Origin: CALBZE01 sp036381255
Lineage (GTDB): Bacteria; Gemmatimonadota; Gemmatimonadetes; Longimicrobiales; RSA9
Direction of reading: 5' to 3'
DNA: 64,000 bases
Assembly (NCBI GenBank): GCA_036381255.1
Contig: DASVDG010000094.1
Span: 1 to 64,000 of the forward strand
In this document: positions 1-8,209 of the stretch, in pieces
How positions within the stretch are numbered: the first letter of the stretch is position 1
Layout: each line of letters opens with the position of its first letter
The notes under the pieces: model-generated
What the model saw: the letters and a program-made list of their open reading frames with translations, nothing else
What the model was told of the DNA's origin: nothing
Databases searched by the model: none
Position numbers and translations under genes: made by a program

Positions 1-234
1 GTGAGCTCCCCCTTCATCCCGTCATCGCCGGGCGAAACCTGATGCCCTCCCCTCGTAGCGTTGTTGGGGAGGCGTGGTGGTCCTGCCGACCGTGCATGCG
101 CCGCCAGGGAGGCCGGTCACACGGAATTCGCCGATACCGTCCCGCTCTCCGGCCTCGACCGGGGTGCGACTCGCCGCCGGGACCGCGAAGGGTTCACGCG
201 AAGTCCGTATCCGTTCCGGGCCCCGGGTCTGGCA

Positions 235-2919
235 TTACCGTACCGGCGGCGTGGCGCCTCCGGCCGGCGACGTGGCGGGCTCGGGCGGCGGCGCGTCACT
301 TCCCGACGGCGCGGCCTCGACGTCCGCGGTCACGTCCGCCGCCGTACCGCCGGTGAGCGGGAAGCGCAGCAACTGCCGGCCGCGCAGGTCGAGCGCGTAG
401 AGGAACGGGCCGTCGACGGTCAGGCCGTAGAACTCCGCGCCCTCGAAGCGGGCGATCTCCTCGGGCGGCCGGCCCGCCTCGATCCGCAGGATCCGGCCCG
501 CGCCGCCCCGCTCGGCGGCGAAAACCTCGCCCGACGGCGCCGCCGCGACCGCGACCAGCCCGCCGGTGCCGAAACCCGTGGGGATCACGTCGACCGTGCC
601 GTCGCCGTTGACGCGCAGCACGTCGCCGGAGTGCGCCGCGGCGTAGATCGTGGCCAGGCTGTCTACGGCGATCTGGTAGATCCCCACGTTCAGCGCCGTC
701 CACGGCTCGACGGCGCCGTCGCGCGTGACGCGCCGGATCCGGCCGCTCCAGTCGGCGACCAGGACGCTGCCGTCCCGCAGCGCGGCGGCGCCGTATGCCG
801 GGGTGCTCCCCGCCACCGCGGCGACGACCTCGGCGCGGCCGTCCGGCCACACCCTGTAGAGATAGTTGCGGTCGAGCGCGCGGGCGAGGATGTAGACGCC
901 GCCGCCGGGCGCGGGGACGGGCGCGTAGAGCGCCTCCGCAGGGAGCCGCGCGAGCGTCTCGAGGTGGCGGTCCGCGTCCGGCAGGTGCAGCACGCGCGGC
1001 CGCGGGCGCAGCCCCAGCGGGTCCCAGCCGTAGCTCGCCTGGTAGATCCGGCCTGCGCGCGCGGCCAGCCCCCACCCCCACGGCAGCCCCGTCGCGACGA
1101 CCTCCGGCTCGCCCGGCGCGACCACATCGAACTCGACGACGACGCGCCCGACCGGCGCCTCCGACGCCGCACCATCGAGGTACAGCTGGACCGTGTCGGC
1201 GTGGAGCCCGAACTCCAGTCCGTCCGCATCCGCGATCAGCGCCAGCATGTCGCCGACCGGCTTCGTCTCGAGCCACGGCGCCGTCGGCCGCGCGCTCCAG
1301 CTCCCGATGCCGCCGCCCGCCCGCCGCACCGCGACCAGCCGCGTCGCCCGGCCGTCGCCCGGCGCGGCCGTGAGCCGGACCTCCGCCGGCGACGCGACCA
1401 GCGTCGGGCCGGTGAACCCGATCGCGACATCCGCCGTGATGACCCCGTCGCGTTCCCTAATCGCCGACAGCCGCAGCGGCGGCTCGCCGCCGAGCTCGAA
1501 CACGTCCTTGCGGAAGTACCCGGGGAACGGGTCGCCCGGCCCCGCCAGCCGGCCGCGCCGCAGGTCGCGCCGGCCGTCCGCCTCCACGAGCCCGACGGCC
1601 GGGTGCGCCTCGTCGCCGTTCCACGCGCCCAGCTCGCCACGGTCGGGGGCCACGCGCCAGATCAGGAGCCCGGACCCGGGCAGCCCCCGGTCCGAGCCCC
1701 GCTTCTGGCGGTTCTCGAAGAGCAGGTACTCGTCCCGCGTCCCCGGGATGTCGTACCGGTAGACCGTCCGACTCTCCAGCACCGGTGGGATCCGCAGCGA
1801 GTCCCGCGACTCCGTCAGCCACTCGACCCGAACCCAGCCGAGCTGCTCCTTCGACCACGCACTCAGGTGCGCCGGCGAGTACCGCTCGCTGTGGCTACCC
1901 GTGCCCATCAGCCCCCAGGCCCCGATCCCCTGCGAGCTGCCGTCGTAGTCGTAGAGGTCCGGCAGCCCCAGCGCGTGACCCGTCTCGTGCGCCAGCACCC
2001 CGATGTGCAGCGGGTCGCACGTGCCCGCCTGCGTCGCCGGCAGGATCACGTAGTCCGCGACCTTGATCCGCCCGCCGCCGGCCGCCGCATCACCCGTCTC
2101 GATCGGCTCCATCGCACCGCGATGCGGCCAGATCGCACCATCCCGCCACTCGCCGGTGCACGCCGTCGCGTACAGCAGCGCGACGAAATCCACAAAGCCG
2201 TCATCATCGCCCGAGTTCGGCACGCCGTCCGGGCCGTCGTTGTCGAAGCGGCCGAAGTCGACGTGCTCGTCCGCGGCCCGGATCGCATCCCTCCTGAACT
2301 CCACGATCCGGCCGAAACTCGCCCACGCGTACCGCTCCGATTCCAGGTAGTGCCGCGCCGGCCGCTCCAGCTCCACCCACGGCGCCACCTCCCCCTCCAC
2401 CCGCAGCAGCCCGCCCGACACCTCCCGCCAGTACGCCGCGTAGCTCACCGTGTCGCCCCGCACCGGGCCGAACAGTCGGCCCTCCAGCACCTCCACCCCG
2501 AACGGCGCCGCCACGTCCGCGTACCGCACCGGGATCACCGGCACCCGCAGCGTGCCCGCCAGCGCCGCGCCCATCCCCACCAGCGCCTCCGGCGCCGCAC
2601 CATCCAGCTCGCCCGCCGCACGCAACTCCGCCCGCACCCGCCGGACCCGCTCCGCCTTCGCCAGCCACGCACGACTGAACTCCAGCGGGACCATCGGACG
2701 CGCATCCAGCCCCGCGATCTCCACCGGCGGCGCCACCGGCGCCCCCTCCGCCAGCGACGGCCTCACGAGCTGCGCCCGCGCCGGACCCGCTCCGGCCACG
2801 CAGATGCACGAAGCCACGCCCAGCGCCAATCGCGCCCGGCGCAGCCGCGGTCGGATGGATGCGCGCACGCGTCCCAGCTGACTTCGCTCCTTCGCGGGCC
2901 CCGCCGCGCACCGTCGCAC
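235..2919 (-). CDS. Secreted M6-family metalloprotease with C-terminal beta-propeller-like region
   Basis: Predicted extracellular zinc protease of 894 aa. The zinc motif HETGHALGLPDLYD lies at residues 311-324 (H311, E312, H315), followed by a Met-turn-like GLMGTG near 336; this is the pattern of the M6 (immune inhibitor A) group. A hydrophobic stretch ending in an AxA site near residues 30-49 looks like a signal peptide, so the true start may be downstream of the GTG used here. After the catalytic domain there is a BACON/Ig-like stretch (about 500-590) and then repeats of the NHL/SMP-30 propeller kind (about 600-870). The natural substrate cannot be told from sequence. It is transcribed away from the tRNA genes and has no evident operon partner. 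Family call is firm; the start codon is not. Confidence 0.88.
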   Translation of the reverse strand: MRRCAAGPAKERSQLGRVRASIRPRLRRARLALGVASCICVAGAGPARAQLVRPSLAEGAPVAPPVEIAGLDARPMVPLEFSRAWLAKAERVRRVRAELRAAGELDGAAPEALVGMGAALAGTLRVPVIPVRYADVAAPFGVEVLEGRLFGPVRGDTVSYAAYWREVSGGLLRVEGEVAPWVELERPARHYLESERYAWASFGRIVEFRRDAIRAADEHVDFGRFDNDGPDGVPNSGDDDGFVDFVALLYATACTGEWRDGAIWPHRGAMEPIETGDAAAGGGRIKVADYVILPATQAGTCDPLHIGVLAHETGHALGLPDLYDYDGSSQGIGAWGLMGTGSHSERYSPAHLSAWSKEQLGWVRVEWLTESRDSLRIPPVLESRTVYRYDIPGTRDEYLLFENRQKRGSDRGLPGSGLLIWRVAPDRGELGAWNGDEAHPAVGLVEADGRRDLRRGRLAGPGDPFPGYFRKDVFELGGEPPLRLSAIRERDGVITADVAIGFTGPTLVASPAEVRLTAAPGDGRATRLVAVRRAGGGIGSWSARPTAPWLETKPVGDMLALIADADGLEFGLHADTVQLYLDGAASEAPVGRVVVEFDVVAPGEPEVVATGLPWGWGLAARAGRIYQASYGWDPLGLRPRPRVLHLPDADRHLETLARLPAEALYAPVPAPGGGVYILARALDRNYLYRVWPDGRAEVVAAVAGSTPAYGAAALRDGSVLVADWSGRIRRVTRDGAVEPWTALNVGIYQIAVDSLATIYAAAHSGDVLRVNGDGTVDVIPTGFGTGGLVAVAAAPSGEVFAAERGGAGRILRIEAGRPPEEIARFEGAEFYGLTVDGPFLYALDLRGRQLLRFPLTGGTAADVTADVEAAPSGSDAPPPEPATSPAGGATPPVR

Positions 2920-3082
2920 GGACCCGGGGCCTTCACCGATTCAATGGGATTCGGATGTGCCGACTTCGGGGAGAGACCCACCCTACGGTGGGGTTCAACC
3001 CACAATCTATCAACGTCTTACGGCAACGCCAGAGAGGTTGTTCCCCCCGCGCCGCACTCGCCCGCGCAACCGCCCGGGGGGG

Positions 3083-3110
3083 TTGACCCCAGACCGGCTT
3101 TTGCTATATT
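3083..3110 (+). promoter_or_regulatory. Sigma70-type promoter of the tRNA pair
   Basis: TTGACC, 16-bp spacer, TATATT. This is one of the best consensus matches in the window. Predicted start is near 3117, about 78 nt before the tRNA-Glu 5' end. Confidence 0.8.
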
Positions 3111-3194
3111 TAACGTCCTGCGCCGGTGGGGCCCGCATTCCGGGAGCCACCGGCGCGCGACGGTTCCGCCGCGCAACGGCGGGCCGGTCGGAAC

Positions 3195-3267
3195 GCCCCC
3201 ATCGTCTAGTGGCCTAGGACACCTGGTTCTCAGCCAGGAAACCGGGGTTCGATTCCCCGTGGGGGTA
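3195..3267 (+). tRNA. tRNA-Glu (anticodon CTC)
   Basis: A 73-nt cloverleaf: acceptor GCCCCCA/TGGGGGT (closing G-U pair), anticodon stem CCTGG/CCAGG with loop TTCTCAG giving anticodon CTC, and T arm CGGGG-TTCGATT-CCCCG. The CCA end is not encoded. The D-arm sequence (TCGTCTAGTGGCCTAGGAC) is typical of bacterial tRNA-Glu. It is followed 55 nt later by tRNA-Val and probably shares its transcript. Confidence 0.97.
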
Positions 3268-3322
3268 CTGGGAAGGTACGGTTCGGTCGCCCGATCAGGC
3301 AACCCTGCCGTGCTCCCGCGAT

Positions 3323-3396
<74 letters not shown>

Positions 3397-3424
3397 CTCG
3401 GCATCACGCCAAGGCCCAGCGGTG

Positions 3425-3463
3425 CCGAGCCCCGCAGTGACATTGCGCCACTGCGGGGCTCGG
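3425..3463 (+). terminator. Hairpin terminator after the tRNA pair
   Basis: A perfect 15-bp stem (CCGAGCCCCGCAGTG and its complement) with a 9-nt loop, 29 nt after tRNA-Val and without a T tract. It sits between the tRNA operon and the convergent yceI gene, so it could serve both strands. Confidence 0.7.
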
Positions 3464-3555
3464 TGCATCCGGCTTCCGCCGACGGCCGTGCGGCGCACGT
3501 CGTCGCCCGTGATCCGGACGGCCCGGCGACGGCCCGCGCGACGTGCGCCCCCGCC

Positions 3556-4122
3556 TCACGCCGCCTTCCTCTGCCCCGCCTCCTGCTTCACCGCCTGCGC
3601 CTCGATCTCGATCTTGATGGTGTTGCCGACCAGGATGCCGCCGGTCTCGAGCGCCTGGTTCCAGCGAAGCCCCCAGTCGCGCCGGTCGATCTCCGTCCCC
3701 GCCGCGAAGCCCGCGCGCTCGCCGCCCCAGGGGTCCTTGCCGCGCCCCTCGAACGTGGCGTCGAGCGTGACCTCCATTGTCGTGTCCCGGATCGTCAGGT
3801 CGCCGGTCACCCGGAACCGGTCGCCCGGCTCGCCGTGCGCGCCCTCCACCCGCTTGCTCCGGAACGTGATCTTCGGATGCGCCTCCACATCCAGGAAATC
3901 CGCGGAACGAAGGTGCTCGTCCCGGTCCTCCACGCCCGTGTCCAGACTCGCCGCGTCGATCTCCACCTCCACCTTCGAGTTCTCGGGGCGATCCTCGTCC
4001 ACCGTGATCGTGCCGTCCACCGTCTTGAAACGGCCCCGCACCGTCGTGAACATCATGTGCTTCGTCGCGAACTCCACGCTCGAGTGCGTCGGGTCGATCC
4101 GCCAGGTCGTCGTGCCCGCCAT
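3556..4122 (-). CDS. YceI family protein (lipocalin-like, lipid/isoprenoid binding)
   Basis: A 188-aa protein of the YceI family, an eight-stranded barrel that binds isoprenoid-like or amphiphilic ligands; a precise role is not established for most members. It has the family hallmarks: an N-terminal WRIDPTHSSVEF segment, SADFLDVEAHPKITF in the middle, and a GxxxDRRDWGLRWN-like block near the C-terminus. The start at 4122 is chosen because GGAGGAG lies just upstream. No signal peptide is visible, so this copy is probably cytoplasmic. Its upstream region holds the 23-bp minisatellite. Confidence 0.92.
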   Translation of the reverse strand: MAGTTTWRIDPTHSSVEFATKHMMFTTVRGRFKTVDGTITVDEDRPENSKVEVEIDAASLDTGVEDRDEHLRSADFLDVEAHPKITFRSKRVEGAHGEPGDRFRVTGDLTIRDTTMEVTLDATFEGRGKDPWGGERAGFAAGTEIDRRDWGLRWNQALETGGILVGNTIKIEIEAQAVKQEAGQRKAA

Positions 4123-4283
4123 CCTCTCCTCCGGCATTGTCGTGAGCCCGTGCACCGGGGCCTGCCCGCACCACAGCCCCGCGATCCTCGCCCCGGCTTG
4201 CGACGACCGTGCCAGCGACCCGCGGCCCGGCGCAGGATTGCGCATCCCGATGCGCGAGCCCGCGCCGCGACCGGCACCGACCC

Positions 4284-4421
4284 GGAGCCGCGTCCGACAC
4301 CGACGCGGAGGTGCGTCCGATACCCACGCGGAGGTGCGTGCGACACCCACGCGGAACCGCCTATGGCACCCACGCGCAGCCGTGTCCGACACCCACGCGC
4401 AGCCGCGTCCGACAGCCACGC
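4284..4421. repeat. 23-bp minisatellite, six tandem copies
   Basis: Six head-to-tail 23-bp units at 4284, 4307, 4330, 4353, 4376 and 4399, each ending in a form of CACCCACGC or a one-base variant, with a degenerate seventh start at 4422. Several copies contain GTGTCCGACAC or a near match, which is a short dyad. The array fills the 439-bp gap between the divergent yceI and rrf2-like genes. There are no unique spacers, so it is not a CRISPR array. Frames across it are open in several directions, but no protein family is recognisable. Confidence 0.85.
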
Positions 4422-4534
4422 GGCGCCGCGACCGGCGGCGCGCGCCATTCTGCTCCGCGAATCGCCCCACCAACCGCGGCCGACAGCGCCCGGGGAACGC
4501 CCGTCGCGGCCCCGGGTATGCGACCACCTTGGTT

Positions 4535-4545
4535 ACACACTGTGT
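4535..4545. promoter_or_regulatory. Dyad ACACA-C-TGTGT before the Rrf2-like gene
   Basis: A perfect 11-bp dyad 17 bp before the start codon of the Rrf2-like regulator. It could be an autoregulatory operator. This is inferred only from symmetry and position. Confidence 0.35.
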
Positions 4546-4561
4546 CGGGAGGAGGGGCGCT

Positions 4562-5113
4562 ATGGCGATCAGCAGTCGGTTCGCCGTTGCGGTGCACGTG
4601 CTGACGCTGCTCGAGGCGAGCGGCGGCGAGCCGGTGACGTCCGAGCGGCTGGCCGGGAGCGCGAGCACGCATCCGGCGCTGGTCCGCCGGATCCTCTGCA
4701 TGCTGGCGCGGGCGGGGCTGACGACGTCGCGGCTGGGTGCCGGCGGCGGAGCGCTGCTGGCGCGGCCGGCGTCGCAGATCACGCTGCGGGACGTGTACCG
4801 CGCGGTCGAGGAGGGGCCGCTGTTCGCCATGCATCACGAGTCGCCGGACGACCGTTGTCCGGTCGGGCGGCACATCCAGCCGGTGCTGGAGGGCACGACG
4901 GCCGCGGCGCGACGCGCGCTGGAGGAGGTGCTGGCGGGTCGCACGGTCGCGGATGTGGCCCGGCGCGTCGCCGCCCGTGCCGCGAAGGAAGCGGCGGTGC
5001 GAGGGCGCCCGGGCGCCCCCGGGGCCGCCTGCCACGGACCGGCGGCGCCCGTGGTCGGTGGGCGGCGTGGCAGGCGGCGGACGCGTGTGTCGCCGGAGGG
5101 TTCACTCTCATGA
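4562..5113 (+). CDS. Rrf2-family winged-helix transcriptional regulator
   Basis: A 183-aa protein whose first 130 residues are an Rrf2-type winged helix: SSRFAVAVHVLTLL helix 1, LAGSASTHPALVRRIL recognition region, and the wing segment LGAGGGALLARPASQITL. The three clustered cysteines that bind Fe-S in IscR/NsrR are absent; only C47 in the helix region and one Cys near residue 100 are seen, so it resembles the cluster-free YwnA-like branch. The last 50 residues are Arg/Gly/Pro-rich and unlike the family. GGGAGGAGGGGC lies just before the ATG. It is 35 bp upstream of the DoxX gene and likely regulates and is co-transcribed with it. Confidence 0.88.
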   Translation: MAISSRFAVAVHVLTLLEASGGEPVTSERLAGSASTHPALVRRILCMLARAGLTTSRLGAGGGALLARPASQITLRDVYRAVEEGPLFAMHHESPDDRCPVGRHIQPVLEGTTAAARRALEEVLAGRTVADVARRVAARAAKEAAVRGRPGAPGAACHGPAAPVVGGRRGRRRTRVSPEGSLS

Positions 5114-5148
5114 TCACGGCCCGGAAGGGCACGGTAAGGAGGTGGAGG

Positions 5149-5595
5149 ATGAGCACGACGTTGACGGAGCAGGGAACGGCGTCCGACGTGGGCGCGGCCG
5201 GGGGGGCGATGCCGGCCGTGTACGCGGTCGTGCGGATCGCGGCGGGACTTCTGTTCATGGAGCACGGCGCCCAGAAGCTGTTCGGGTGGCTGGGCGGCAT
5301 GGGGCAGCCGGGCGCGACGGCGGAGCTGTTCTCGATGATGGGACTCGCCGGGGTGCTCGAGTTCTTCGGCGGGCTGCTGATCGTGCTGGGCCTGCTGACG
5401 CGCCCGGTGGCGGTGGTCCTGGTGCTCGAGATGCTCGCGGCGTACGCGATGGGTCACATGCGCCAGGCGCTGTTCCCGGTTCAGAACGGCGGCGAGCTGG
5501 CGCTGCTGTACGCCAGCATCTTCGCGCTCTTCGCCGCGACCGGCGCCGGCCCCGCGAGCGTCGACGGCGCGCTGGCCCGGCGGAAGCGCATCTGA
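5149..5595 (+). CDS. DoxX family inner-membrane protein
   Basis: A 148-aa protein with four hydrophobic helices (about 20-40, 58-78, 82-102, 112-132). The motif FMEHGAQKLFGWLGG in the first helix/loop and the FGGLLIVLGLLTRPVA block are typical of DoxX/YphA proteins, which are often tied to redox or thiol stress. The ATG at 5149 has AAGGAGGTGGAGG in front of it. Pairing with an Rrf2 regulator is common for this family and suggests stress-responsive expression. Confidence 0.9.
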   Translation: MSTTLTEQGTASDVGAAGGAMPAVYAVVRIAAGLLFMEHGAQKLFGWLGGMGQPGATAELFSMMGLAGVLEFFGGLLIVLGLLTRPVAVVLVLEMLAAYAMGHMRQALFPVQNGGELALLYASIFALFAATGAGPASVDGALARRKRI

Positions 5596-5702
5596 CCCCG
5601 GATCCGCCGGGACGCCGAAGCGGGTAGCGCGGGCGGGGGTGCCCCGCAGCGTACGTTGCGCGCCGGGCGCCAGCGCGCCCGGAGCGGTCCACCCGCGCCG
5701 AA

Positions 5703-5738
5703 GCGCGGCCGGCCGTGTGGCCGGCCGCGCAATATTTT
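5703..5738 (+). terminator. Intrinsic terminator downstream of doxX
   Basis: A perfect 12-bp stem GCGCGGCCGGCC/GGCCGGCCGCGC with loop GTGT, followed by AATATTTT. It is 108 bp after the DoxX stop and shortly before the Old Yellow Enzyme relic. Confidence 0.8.
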
Positions 5739-5789
5739 CGTAGCGACGAACGGTGTGCGCGGCGGCGCACCCGGGAGCGATGGGTACGG

Positions 5790-5939
5790 AAGTTGTTCGA
5801 TGTCGTGGAAATGCGGGGCGTGACACTGCGGAACCGGATCGGGATCTCATCGATGGGTCAGTACTCGAGCGGAGCCGGGTTCGTGAGCGACGGGCGCGTG
5901 GTGTGCCTCGGCGTGGTGGCGGCCGGGGGTGCGGGGTCG
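5790..5939 (+). pseudogene. N-terminal relic of an Old Yellow Enzyme (NADH:flavin oxidoreductase) gene
   Basis: Fifty codons translate to a clear match of the N-terminus of YqjM-type Old Yellow Enzymes: KLF, then RGVTLRNRIGIS, then SMGQYSS where functional enzymes have PMCQYSS, then G-F-x-x-D and LGxxAAGGAG. The FMN-region Cys is lost and the frame runs without a stop straight into the signal peptide of the next lipoprotein. There is no in-frame ATG just before KLF. I read it as the surviving 5' end of a deleted oxidoreductase gene joined to its former downstream neighbour. The similarity is judged from memory of the family. Confidence 0.75.
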
Positions 5940-6803
5940 GCCCGGGGCGGCCGCTTCGCGATCGCGCTGGCGGCCGCGATCGCGGCCGCCGCGGTGACGG
6001 GGTGCGTGGAGCGCCGGGAGCCGGCCGCCCGCGAATCGATCGACGCGACGCTGCGCGCCCGGGTGGAACGCGTGCTGGAGTGGAACGGGCATCGGATCGA
6101 CCGGCGCGCCGAGGCGATCGACGAGATCTTCCAACCACTCCCGCTGCTCACGGCGGCGGAGGAGTCGGCGCTCCGGCGTTACGGCAACGACGCGCACCTC
6201 GCCCGGGCGCGCCGCCTCGGCGTGCCGCGCCCGTCGAGCGAGGCCGAGGTGGATTCGCTCCGTGCGGCGGGGCGGCTGGTCGAGCTCGCGGCGGAGACGC
6301 GGCACTGGGTGGTCCGGGAGCTGGACCATTCGCTGCCGTACGTGACGCCCGATGTCGTGGCGCTGCTCGAGGAGATCGGCGAGCGATTCCACGCGCGGCT
6401 GGCCGAGCTGGGCGTGCCCCCGTACCGTCTCGAGATCACGTCCGTGCTCCGCACCGCGGCGGCGCAGCGGGATCTGCGGCGCACGAACGCGAACGCGGCG
6501 CGCGGGGTGAGCGCGCACGAGTACGGGACCACCGTGGACGTGGCGTACAGCGCGTACGCGGCGCCGTCGGACCCGATCGTCCCGATCGACGCCGCCGGCG
6601 CGCGCTGGCTCGAGCGGCCTCTCGAGACATACGCCCGGGCCCGGGCGGAGCTGGTCGCCGCGCGCCGCTCGCGCGAGCTCCAGGCGATCCTCGGCGACGT
6701 GCTGAGGGAGCTCCAGGCCGAGGGCAAGGTGCGCGTCACGCTGGAGCGGCGTCAGCCGGTGTACCACCTCACGGTGGCGACCCGGTTCGACGACGACGCC
6801 TGA
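5916..6803 (+). CDS. DUF5715-like lipoprotein with an M15-type peptidase motif
   Basis: About 295 aa if started at GTG 5916. A hydrophobic segment followed by the lipobox AVTGC predicts an outer-membrane or periplasmic lipoprotein. The C-terminal half contains SVLRTAAAQRDLRR and then SAHEYGTTVDVAY; the S-x-H-x(6)-D pattern resembles the zinc site of M15/VanY-type D-Ala-D-Ala carboxypeptidases, so cell-wall remodelling is possible. The reading frame is open back to 5715 through the oxidoreductase relic, which makes the true start uncertain (GTGs at 5898, 5901, 5913 and 5916). No strong ribosome-binding site settles it. Confidence 0.75.
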   Translation: MAAGGAGSARGGRFAIALAAAIAAAAVTGCVERREPAARESIDATLRARVERVLEWNGHRIDRRAEAIDEIFQPLPLLTAAEESALRRYGNDAHLARARRLGVPRPSSEAEVDSLRAAGRLVELAAETRHWVVRELDHSLPYVTPDVVALLEEIGERFHARLAELGVPPYRLEITSVLRTAAAQRDLRRTNANAARGVSAHEYGTTVDVAYSAYAAPSDPIVPIDAAGARWLERPLETYARARAELVAARRSRELQAILGDVLRELQAEGKVRVTLERRQPVYHLTVATRFDDDA

Positions 6804-6840
6804 CCCCGCGAAGGCATCGCGGCGGCCGCACGCCTACCGC

Positions 6841-7338
6841 TCAACCACACTCCTGCACGCGCTCCCGCTCCACGAACGTGACCGGGAGCCGCCCGGCGGC
6901 GATCCGCGCCACGTAGACCGGCGCGGTCAGCGCCTGCGCGGTGATGCACCCGGGGCCCGGCCGCGTTTCGACGACGACGACGGTGAGCGCGTCCTGCGTC
7001 CGGTAGACCCCCGCGATCTCGATCGCGTAGCCGCCCGTCGGCCGCCGTCCCATCGCCGCCACGATCACCCGCTCGCGGTCGAAGTCCACCGCAGGCGCGG
7101 CGGGGCGCGGCGCCCGGTTCGCCGTGAGCTCCGCCCAGAACGCCCGCCACGCCGCCTCCGTCGTGATCACCTCGCGGCGCCGCGTCTCGATGCCGCTGTG
7201 CGTCTCCTGGACGATCCGTTCCATTCGCACCTCCGTGGCGCCGGCCGGGGGGGCCGTGTCATCGGCCCCGCTGGCGGTGCACCCGGCCGCGATCGCGATC
7301 ACGACGACGGCCGGCGTGTGAAGGCGATGCCGGTACAT
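6841..7338 (-). CDS. PrcB-like lipoprotein (protease complex subunit PrcB family)
   Basis: A 165-aa protein with a short signal peptide and lipobox AAGC. The body has the PrcB-type fold signature: TTEAAWRAFWAEL, DFDRERVIVAAMGRRPTGGY, and VVETRPGPGCITAQALTAP. PrcB was described as a partner of the treponemal subtilisin-like dentilisin; elsewhere its role is unknown. The start at 7338 is preceded by a G-rich stretch with GAGGGGGGA. It is convergent with the DUF5715-like gene and has no protease neighbour. Confidence 0.8.
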   Translation of the reverse strand: MYRHRLHTPAVVVIAIAAGCTASGADDTAPPAGATEVRMERIVQETHSGIETRRREVITTEAAWRAFWAELTANRAPRPAAPAVDFDRERVIVAAMGRRPTGGYAIEIAGVYRTQDALTVVVVETRPGPGCITAQALTAPVYVARIAAGRLPVTFVERERVQECG

Positions 7339-7755
7339 GTCGCGTCCCCCCTCAGCGCTGTACACCATCGTCTGCCGCCCCGCTGCACGACCCGCGCCCG
7401 TTCCGGCCGCGGCTCCGCACGGTAGGCCACGAGCGCCCGTGAACGCACGCGGCGCTCCCGTCATCGGAACGCGTTTCCGCCCCACGGAAAAATAGTGGCA
7501 GTCGCCGCGGCGGCGCGGGCGGTCGGCGGCGGGTGCCGATCGCGGCGCGCCGACCGCAGCGCACGTGGTGCGTCGCTCAACTGACGACACTCCAGCGGCT
7601 TGCGCCGACACCACCCGCGTGGCGCGGGGATCCGCGCCCGCCCGCCGTCGCCGGCCGGAGACCGGTACGATGCATGCACACCGACCGGCCCCGTCCGTAC
7701 CGGGTCGGCCCGTCGCCGACGGCGCCGGCCAGGTCCCGACGATGGGGGGGCCCGA
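7339..7755. other. Divergent intergenic region, no gene seen
   Basis: 417 bp between the PrcB-like gene and the small HTH gene. I see no credible coding frame. A minus-strand TATTTT at 7489-7494 followed by TCCG fits the -10 style seen elsewhere in the window and could serve the PrcB-like gene, but no convincing -35 is present. Confidence 0.4.
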
Positions 7756-8010
7756 ATGAGTGAACCAAGACCGATCGATTGCACGACTCAGCGCCTCATC
7801 GGAGCGCTGACGCTGAGCCGGGCGCAGCTCGCAGAGCTCGTGAGCGTGAGCACCGGCACGCTCTACTCCTGGGCGACCGGGCGGCGCCGGCCCGGCCCGG
7901 AGAACGCCGCGCGCCTCGTGGAGGTCGCGGAACGGCATGCCGAGCTGATCGCGTTCCAGGCGGCCGAGATCGCGCGGACGCTGTGGCCCGACGGCGCGCG
8001 CCCGCGCTGA
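7756..8010 (+). CDS. Small helix-turn-helix protein
   Basis: An 84-aa protein whose core (residues 10-50) reads as an XRE/MerR-like helix-turn-helix: LIGALTLSRAQLAELVSVS, TGTLYSWATGRRRPGPENA, then a helical tail. Similar small HTH proteins are often DNA-binding regulators or antitoxin-like. No toxin partner is next to it. The ATG lies 9 nt after a run of seven G that may act as ribosome-binding site. It precedes the large sensor kinase but that gene has its own promoter. Confidence 0.7.
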   Translation: MSEPRPIDCTTQRLIGALTLSRAQLAELVSVSTGTLYSWATGRRRPGPENAARLVEVAERHAELIAFQAAEIARTLWPDGARPR

Positions 8011-8018
8011 ATTTTCCC

Positions 8019-8047
8019 TTGACGACATCTCCGGCAGTCGTTACGCT
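8019..8047 (+). promoter_or_regulatory. Promoter of the sensor kinase gene
   Basis: TTGACG, 17-bp spacer, TACGCT. Predicted start is near 8054, giving a leader of about 155 nt before the kinase ATG. Confidence 0.6.
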
Positions 8048-8209
8048 TTTCCGTACAGCGCTGTCGTTCGATCGCCCCGGCAGCGTATTCCTCGAGCGAG
8101 CGCGCCGGTCTCGCCGGTTTTCGCGCCGACGCGCCCGCCGATGGACGTCGGAGCCGTTGGTCCCAGCTCAACGGGGGCCCTGCTCGACGCTGGGCCCTGG
8201 GAGGCGGGG

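Noticed and set aside
4284..4421. Tandem 23-bp repeats considered as a CRISPR array.
   Set aside because: Units are directly adjacent with no spacers between them and no cas genes are present.
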